The notes under the pieces are model-generated. The model was given only the letters and a program-made list of their open reading frames with translations. It made no database searches and had not been told where the DNA came from. Positions 60,371 through 64,000 of a DNA stretch of 64,000 bases are shown one piece after another. Position 1 is the first letter of the stretch; each line of letters opens with the position of its first letter. The DNA comes from Marinospirillum sp035271045 (lineage in GTDB: Bacteria > Pseudomonadota > Gammaproteobacteria > Pseudomonadales > Halomonadaceae). The position numbers and the translations under genes are program-made. Location: positions 124,001 to 188,000 of the forward strand of contig NZ_DATESC010000002.1 of assembly GCF_035271045.1 (NCBI RefSeq). Reading direction: 5' to 3'.

Positions 60371-61039
60371 GTGAGCAACGCTGTGTTTAATTCTCGATTA
60401 TTAGGTACGAATAGCCTGTGGCCTTTGGGTAAAATTGTCTGCGTGGGGCGTAATTATGCTGAACACGCTGCTGAGCTAAATAATCCAGTACCTGAACAGC
60501 CGCTGTTGTTTATTAAACCAGCAACGAGTGCGGTTGCGATGCAAGCGCCTGTGCGATTACCTACAAATGTGGGTGATGTGCATTATGAAACCGAAATTGC
60601 CTTATTAATTGGCCAAACGCTGAGCAAAGTTAAGCCTGCCAAAGCTTTGGCAGGCGTGGTGGGTGTGGGATTGGCGCTAGACTTGACTTTGCGTGATTTG
60701 CAGTCAGAACTTAAAAAACTGGGGCATCCGTGGGAAAGAGCCAAAGCTTGGGACGGTGCTTGTCCTTTGTCTGACTTTGTTGATGTTGCAGCGGTTAACG
60801 ACTGGCAAGCCTTAGAATTGAGTTTAAAAATAAATGGCATTGAAAAGCAGCGTGGGCAAGCCAAGCAAATGCTCACGCCGATAGCCGAACTACTTAGTCA
60901 TATTAGCCAAACTTTTACGCTGCTGGCGGGTGATGTGGTGATTACTGGTACACCCGCTGGTGTGGGTAAGTTAGCGGTGGGCGATCAGTTAGAATTAGCC
61001 TTAACTGGCTTGTTGCAGGTAGAAACGCGTGTAATTTAA
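60371..61039 (+). CDS. Fumarylacetoacetate hydrolase family protein (YcgM-like)
   Basis: A protein of 218-222 residues with the FAH fold. KIVCVGRNYAEHAAELNNPVP, LFIKPATSAV, the metal ligands in HYETEIALLIG, DLTLRDLQ, and VITGTPAGVGKLAVGD are characteristic. Members include fumarylpyruvate hydrolases and oxaloacetate decarboxylases or tautomerases; the substrate cannot be told. Start: GTG at 60371, or GTG at 60383, which is better spaced from GGTGAG. It follows pyrC' by three bases. Confidence 0.88.
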   Translation: MSNAVFNSRLLGTNSLWPLGKIVCVGRNYAEHAAELNNPVPEQPLLFIKPATSAVAMQAPVRLPTNVGDVHYETEIALLIGQTLSKVKPAKALAGVVGVGLALDLTLRDLQSELKKLGHPWERAKAWDGACPLSDFVDVAAVNDWQALELSLKINGIEKQRGQAKQMLTPIAELLSHISQTFTLLAGDVVITGTPAGVGKLAVGDQLELALTGLLQVETRVI

Positions 61040-61082
61040 ATAAAGTTATTTTAGCCAAGTGAATGAACAAAGGAATGCGCTA

Positions 61083-62255
61083 ATGACAAGTAACACTTTA
61101 GTAACATCAAGCGTAGCAAAAGTAAGCTTGATAACAGCCATGAGTGAGCGGCAAGGATTGCCCGAAAAACTAAGATTATTAGCTGAAAGATTACAAGAAA
61201 AATATGCACAGGTAGAACGCTTTTCGATTGCCTTGTATCACCCTGCTACTGATAAAGTACGCACTTTTTTTACCACTAGCCACTGTGATATGGCCATTAC
61301 TGCGTATGATTTTCGGCTTCAGGATGCGCGATCGCTGTATGCCCTTGCGCTTAATAGAAAGCCTAGAGTTATTCATGATTTGACCGAATTGGTACCGCCT
61401 AAAAATTTAGGCGCTGTTAATCCGCATACTTTAAAACTGGTTAGCCAAGGTTGGCGTTCCAGTTTTACGTTACCTTTGTTAGTTGATGACGAGTTGATTG
61501 GCTTTGTATTTTTTAACTCGCAAACTATTTGCACTTTTCAAGATGATTTATTAGCAGAGTTAGAGCTGTACTGTCAGCTAATTGCTCAGTTGGTTTACCA
61601 AGACCATGCGGCAATCAAAACGTTAACTGCTGCAGTGCGCTCCACCATGTCCTTGTGTGCTAAAAGAGATCCTGAAACGGGCGCTCATTTAGAACGCATG
61701 GCGCAATTTTCTCAATTAATAGCCGTTAACTTAGCACCAAAATGGATATTTAGTGATCGCCAATTACAGCACCTGTTGCTGTTTGCACCTCTGCATGATT
61801 TAGGCAAAATAGCCATTGCTGACCGAGTGTTATTAAAGCCTGGTAAGCTAACTGATGATGAGTTTAAAGAAATGCAGCAGCACACAGTTAAAGGCTGTGA
61901 GCTGTTAAGTTTAGTGATTAATAATCATGGTTTAGAAAGCCTAGATGATATACAAATGTTAAAAAACCTAGTGCTTTACCACCATGAAAAAATGGATGGC
62001 ACGGGTTATCCAGAAGGATTGAAAGGCGAAGAAATTCCTATTGAGGCAAGGATTATTGCTGTTGCTGATGTTTTTGATGCGCTTACCAGTGAGCGTCCTT
62101 ATAAGAAAGCTTGGTCAGTGATGGATACCTTGGCAGAGTTACAACGCATGGCAGGCAGCCATTTAGATGCGGATTGCGTGGACGCTTTGGTAAACAACCG
62201 TGAACAGGCAGAATACATTCTTAACAAGCTTCGCTGTGAAATAAGCGAAGCCTAG
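61083..62255 (+). CDS. GAF-like/HD-GYP domain protein (probable c-di-GMP phosphodiesterase)
   Basis: A 390-residue soluble protein. A GAF-like sensor occupies about residues 25-185 and a complete HD-GYP domain about 190-380, with RDPETGAHLERMAQFS, the HD motif in LHDLGKIAIADRVL, and the HHE...DGTGYPEGLKGEEIP GYP signature. The residues for metal binding are present, so it should hydrolyse cyclic di-GMP in response to a GAF ligand. ATG at 61083 has AGGA eight bases upstream; the earlier GTG at 61059 has none. No diguanylate cyclase or chemotaxis partner is in the window. Confidence 0.9.
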   Translation: MTSNTLVTSSVAKVSLITAMSERQGLPEKLRLLAERLQEKYAQVERFSIALYHPATDKVRTFFTTSHCDMAITAYDFRLQDARSLYALALNRKPRVIHDLTELVPPKNLGAVNPHTLKLVSQGWRSSFTLPLLVDDELIGFVFFNSQTICTFQDDLLAELELYCQLIAQLVYQDHAAIKTLTAAVRSTMSLCAKRDPETGAHLERMAQFSQLIAVNLAPKWIFSDRQLQHLLLFAPLHDLGKIAIADRVLLKPGKLTDDEFKEMQQHTVKGCELLSLVINNHGLESLDDIQMLKNLVLYHHEKMDGTGYPEGLKGEEIPIEARIIAVADVFDALTSERPYKKAWSVMDTLAELQRMAGSHLDADCVDALVNNREQAEYILNKLRCEISEA

Positions 62256-62289
62256 TTAGATTAAGCCTAGCTAGATGATGGCGGCTAAA

Positions 62290-62628
62290 CTAAATGGCAT
62301 CTTTACCTTTTTCACCAGTACGAATACGAATGATTTGGTCGAGCGGGGTCACAAAAATTTTGCCATCACCAATTTTTCCAGTGTTAGCAACGGTAATAAT
62401 GGAGTCAATTACTTGCTCTTCCATAGCATCATCTACAGCAACTTCTAATTTTATTTTAGGTAAAAAATCCACTACATATTCAGCACCACGATAAAGTTCG
62501 GTGTGCCCTTTTTGACGACCAAACCCTTTTACTTCAGTAACAGTAATGCCTTGTACGCCAATTTCAGAAAGTGCTTCACGTACATCGTCTAGCTTAAAAG
62601 GTTTGATAATGGCGGTAATTAGCTTCAT
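62290..62628 (-). CDS. glnK: Nitrogen regulatory protein PII (GlnB/GlnK)
   Basis: A 112-residue trimeric signal protein. Uridylylation site Tyr51 (GAEYVVDF), ATP-binding TGKIGDGKIFV and EVKGFGRQKGH are all intact. amtB, often downstream of glnK, is not here; the gene stands alone and is divergent from ubiK. GlnB versus GlnK cannot be separated by motifs, though the glnK-ubiK-comM order is that of Pseudomonas glnK. The 158-base gap to ubiK holds a 14-bp palindrome TTTTTTATAAAAAA at 62738-62751 and no obvious sigma-54 site. Confidence 0.93.
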   Translation of the reverse strand: MKLITAIIKPFKLDDVREALSEIGVQGITVTEVKGFGRQKGHTELYRGAEYVVDFLPKIKLEVAVDDAMEEQVIDSIITVANTGKIGDGKIFVTPLDQIIRIRTGEKGKDAI

Positions 62629-62786
62629 TGTTGCTTCCTCGGTAAATGAATAAATATTGCTTAATGGTAAAGCCTCTAGCTATAAATAACCAAAAGAGAT
62701 GCGATATTTTTTAGGTCAGTAAACTTGATCTAACCCGTTTTTTATAAAAAATCAGCTATGTTAAGCTGCCGATATTAGGAGATAGT

Positions 62787-63029
62787 ATGCTTAAACCTGA
62801 GTACTTACAAAAAATAACCAGTGAGATAACTACAAAGTTGGGTAGTTTAAACCAACCTTTACCTACAAGTCAGGCGCTAAAAAATCTAGTTAACGAAATA
62901 GTAACAAAGTTAGATTTAGTTAGCCGTGAAGATTACGAGCGTTTGTTGCAGATTCATCAGCGTACACGGCAAAAAGTAGACCAGTTAAATTCGCGCGTAG
63001 AGATGTTAGAGGATAGGTTAAAAAACTAG
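62787..63029 (+). CDS. ubiK: Ubiquinone biosynthesis accessory factor UbiK
   Basis: An 80-residue helical, coiled-coil protein of the YqiC/BMFP family, which with UbiJ helps organise the ubiquinone synthesis complex. The C-terminal VSREDYERLLQIHQRTRQKV followed by a leucine-containing coil (VEMLEDRL) is the family signature. It is located between glnK and comM as in many gammaproteobacteria. ATG has AGGAG nine bases before it. Confidence 0.92.
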   Translation: MLKPEYLQKITSEITTKLGSLNQPLPTSQALKNLVNEIVTKLDLVSREDYERLLQIHQRTRQKVDQLNSRVEMLEDRLKN

Positions 63030-63080
63030 ATTAAAACGGTGTTAAAAGAACTCAGTTAAGAGATTACAAGGAGGTTTAAG

Positions 63081-64000
63081 ATGTCGCTGGCATTGGTTGC
63101 AAGTCGTGCCCTTATTGGCTTGGATTCACCTGAAGTTCGTGTTGAAGTACATTTGGCTAATGGTTTGCCTGCATTTAATTTGGTTGGAATGCCAGAAGTA
63201 GCGGTTAGAGAAAGTCGTGATCGGGTGCGTAGCGCATTAATGACGGCGGGCTTTGAGTTTCCTGCGCGGCGTATTACCGTTAATCTTTCGCCAGCCGATT
63301 TGCCTAAAGAAGGGGGGCGTTATGACCTTCCCATCGCGCTAGGTATTTTAGTTGCTTCTCAACAATTACCGCAAAATAGCCTTAATGGCCGTGAGTTTAT
63401 TGGCGAGCTGGCTTTAAATGGCGAGTTGAGAAAAATAAAAGGCGCATTACCCACGGCTTTATCAACTTCAAAAATAGGTAACTTTTTAGTGCTGCCTGCG
63501 GCTAATTTGCCAGAAGTTGGGTTGGTTTCTAGCTTAAAAACGGGTGGCGCTCATCACTTGCTAGATGTTGCTGCAGCGTTGCGGGGTCAAGCCGAGTTCT
63601 TAACACCTAGCCACACGCCTTTAGACGTTGTTAGCTTAAATTACACCGATTTATTAGAAGTAAAAGGTCAGCAAGCCGCAAAAAGGGCTTTAATGGTTGC
63701 GGCGGCTGGGCAACATAATCTGCTGTTTTGTGGGCCACCTGGCAGTGGTAAAACTTTATTAGCACGCTGTTTATTGGGGTTATTGCCTGAACCCAGTGAA
63801 GAAGAAGCCTTAGAAGTTGCCGCGATTCAATCCATCGTTCAAGGGTTTGATGCCAGCACTTGGCGACAACGCCCATTTCGTTCACCCCACCATACGTCAT
63901 CCGCTGTTGCTTTAGTGGGCGGTGGCAGCAATCCTTTACCCGGCGAAATTTCTTTAGCCCACCGGGGTATTTTATTTTTAGATGAGCTGCCTGAGTTTGG
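63081..64000 (+). CDS. comM: Mg chelatase-like AAA ATPase ComM (YifB), N-terminal part
   Basis: The first 306 codons are in the window; the gene runs off the right edge. The N-terminal Lon-type domain (ALVASRALIGLDSPEVRVEVHL, VNLSPADLPKEGGRYDLPIALGIL in part) and the P-loop CGPPGSGKTLLARCL, then the Walker B region LFLDELPEFG at the very end, identify ComM. It is a hexameric helicase for branch migration in natural transformation. GGAGG is seven bases before ATG at 63081. With pilT at the left edge this suggests competence, though other genes would be needed. Confidence 0.95.
   Translation, partial: MSLALVASRALIGLDSPEVRVEVHLANGLPAFNLVGMPEVAVRESRDRVRSALMTAGFEFPARRITVNLSPADLPKEGGRYDLPIALGILVASQQLPQNSLNGREFIGELALNGELRKIKGALPTALSTSKIGNFLVLPAANLPEVGLVSSLKTGGAHHLLDVAAALRGQAEFLTPSHTPLDVVSLNYTDLLEVKGQQAAKRALMVAAAGQHNLLFCGPPGSGKTLLARCLLGLLPEPSEEEALEVAAIQSIVQGFDASTWRQRPFRSPHHTSSAVALVGGGSNPLPGEISLAHRGILFLDELPEF

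Noticed and set aside
62738..62751. TTTTTTATAAAAAA palindrome as a terminator or sigma-54 site for glnK
   Set aside because: It has no GC stem to terminate and does not match the TGGCA-N7-TGC sigma-54 pattern.
1..64000. CRISPR arrays, insertion sequences, prophage, tRNA or rRNA genes
   Set aside because: No regular spaced repeats, transposase frames, integrase genes, or tRNA/rRNA-like segments were found; genes are tightly packed housekeeping loci.

Overview
This window is a near-gapless stretch of a gammaproteobacterial chromosome centred on the replication origin region. Evidence for the assignment is the rpmH-rnpA-yidC-mnmE-mnmG-rsmG-parB-atp block running left and dnaA-dnaN-recF-gyrB running right, plus LPS inner-core genes (hldE, gmhB, waaA, kdkA), ubiquinone genes (ubiH, ubiI-like, ubiK), type IV pilus pilT, 6S RNA next to zapA, and the algH-ruvX-pyrR-pyrB-pyrC' cluster. 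The gene groups and their order resemble Pseudomonadales/Oceanospirillales-type origin regions. Base composition is moderately AT-leaning. I cannot name the genus. No insertion sequences, prophage, CRISPR arrays, tRNA or rRNA genes were seen.

Layout. 1-275: end of pilT. 288-454: a probable Fur-controlled small RNA on the minus strand. 462-11709 (minus): hemCDXY, glmUS, and apbE flanked by two mgtE genes. 11824-18878 (minus): the full atpIBEFHAGDC operon with its own promoter and terminator. 19037-26154 (minus): parB, rsmG, mnmG, mnmE, yidC, rnpA, rpmH. 26155-26511: the divergent origin-like spacer. 26512-31993 (plus): dnaA, dnaN, recF, gyrB. 32062-36548 (minus): gmhB, glyS, glyQ, kdkA. 36547-40359 (plus): heptosyltransferase, hldE, waaA. 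40371-43987: ilvA, rpiA, a 31-residue membrane peptide, 5-formyl-THF cyclo-ligase, 6S RNA, zapA. 44113-48629 (plus): ygfB-like, pepP, ubiH, ubiI-like. 48639-52756 (minus): ctpA, envC, gpmI. 52969-61039 (plus): rhodanese, secB, rsmE, gshB, tonB, algH, ruvX, pyrR, pyrB, pyrC', FAH hydrolase. 61083-64000: HD-GYP protein, glnK (minus), ubiK, start of comM.

Most notable: the gene in the dnaA position encodes only 245 residues. Domain I and the DNA-binding domain IV are intact, but two separate in-frame losses have removed the Walker A, Walker B and sensor II parts of the AAA+ ATPase, and the arginine-finger position is His. On the other side of the origin parA is absent: rsmG and parB overlap as TAATG, and ParB lacks the N-terminal segment that in relatives stimulates ParA. 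Five perfect TTATCCACA DnaA boxes lie within about 4 kb between mnmG and dnaA (four within 942 bp of mnmE and the mnmE-mnmG gap), and a near-consensus parS lies in the end of recF. So DNA recognition elements are kept while both origin-linked ATPase switches are lost at their usual loci. yidD is also missing from its usual place.

Other points: a Fur-box promoter, 5' hairpin and strong intrinsic terminator downstream of hemY look like an undescribed iron-responsive sRNA. The PyrC-like protein has lost catalytic residues, and the kdkA and heptosyltransferase start codons can share one CATG. All calls are from reading the sequence; no database search was run.
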